From: AA29 sp041481445
GTDB taxonomy: Bacteria > Acidobacteriota > Vicinamibacteria > Fen-336
Direction: 5' to 3'
DNA length: 58,159 nt
NCBI GenBank assembly: GCA_041481445.1
Contig: JBGPBV010000029.1
Location: 1 to 58,159 of the forward strand
Positions 57,909-58,159 of the stretch are shown one piece after another. Below the pieces are notes generated by a model, which ran no database searches, was not told the origin of the DNA, and saw nothing but the letters and a program-made list of their open reading frames with translations. Each line of letters starts with the position of its first letter. The stretch's first letter is position 1. The position numbers and the translations under genes were made by a program.

Positions 57909-58159
57909 CCCGGGCGAGGGGCGGCCGTCCGCGCGTCGCGTCGCCGCCTGGCTCCTGGTCCTCCACGCCGTCCTCGCCCTCCTGACCAACGCGTACTGGC
58001 TGCGCTTCCTCGAGCCCGCGGTCGGCCGCAAGACCCTCGCCCTGGCGAGCGTGCTCGCGGCGGCGGTGGCGGTGCTCCTCGACCGCGGGACGCTCCCGCG
58101 CTCGGGCGAGGAGGGGCGGGCGCTGGTCCGGCGCTGGGCGGTTCCCGCGGCCGTGCTCC
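57898..58159 (+). CDS. Membrane protein (3' partial)
   Basis: Open from ATG 57898, inside the UbiA gene (11-base overlap), to the end of the window; 87 residues are visible. At least two hydrophobic helices (VAAWLLVLHAVLALLTNAYW, LALASVLAAAVAVLL) joined by a short charged loop. No recognisable family from this fragment. The overlap suggests it belongs to the UbiA operon. Confidence 0.6.
   Translation, partial: MSSDPGEGRPSARRVAAWLLVLHAVLALLTNAYWLRFLEPAVGRKTLALASVLAAAVAVLLDRGTLPRSGEEGRALVRRWAVPAAVL

Overview
The window comes from a high-GC (roughly 65-75% in most lines), diderm, probably free-living bacterium. LptD (LPS assembly), two outer-membrane barrels ending in Phe, IspH of the long plant/cyanobacterial type and FabI indicate an outer-membrane, MEP-pathway organism. 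Signal peptides followed by Ser/Pro-rich linkers, GYF_2 domains, SdrD_B/Big_9 surface proteins, DUF5684, DUF309 and ArsS would fit Acidobacteriota, but that placement is inference. Genes are tightly packed, with many GTGA/ATGA/TGATG stop-start overlaps, and no intergenic gap exceeds about 210 bases. I found no tRNA, rRNA, CRISPR array, transposase or integrase.

Layout: 1-1560, 3' part of a secreted repeat protein. 1574-8470, a polyphosphate hub: sixA and a CHAD protein on the minus strand, divergent from two Ppx/GppA-HD proteins and ppk1. 8471-9424, an AT-rich island with two small orphan genes that resemble a toxin-tail/immunity pair. 9425-13689, an exported methyltransferase divergent from an AhpD-like/ArsS/flavin disulfide reductase/TVP38 operon (arsenosugar type). 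13694-26511, mostly single housekeeping or exported enzymes: isochorismatase-like hydrolase, amidohydrolase, aldo/keto reductase, esterase, gamma-glutamyltransferase, MBL-rhodanese, YncE-phosphoesterase.

26608-39475 is the centre of the window: a contiguous phosphate-starvation locus. It holds pit with its DUF47 partner, a GT28 glycolipid synthase, a PHP phosphoesterase plus a PAP2 phosphatase, a small basic KAEG-repeat protein, an RMD1/DUF155 protein, a phosphate-selective-type porin, and pstS, pstC, pstA, pstB, phoU, phoB. Six intergenic regions in this stretch carry tandem 11-bp units with a GTCA-type core (GTCACAC, GTCATG or GTTAAC at 11-bp spacing), the geometry of a PhoB box. They precede pit-DUF47, the glycolipid synthase, the KAEG protein, the porin, pstS and pstC. 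phoR with a second PhoB-like regulator lies about 4-6.5 kb further on, at 43572-46051.

39538-43536 holds small exported or hypothetical proteins and an outer-membrane barrel. 46151-58159 holds an NDUFA9-like dehydrogenase, tandem zinc-finger DnaC-like ATPases, a PilZ protein, ispH, fabI, lptD, two sugar epimerases, a fused prenol kinase/prenyl-phosphate kinase (VTE5-VTE6 type), a UbiA prenyltransferase and the start of a membrane protein.

Together the genes suggest one idea: phosphate uptake (porin, Pst, Pit), storage and release (Ppk, Ppx, CHAD, SixA), and probably phosphate-sparing membrane remodelling (PAP2/PHP supplying diacylglycerol to a GT28 glycolipid synthase), with the uptake and lipid parts tied together by shared 11-bp repeat operators.
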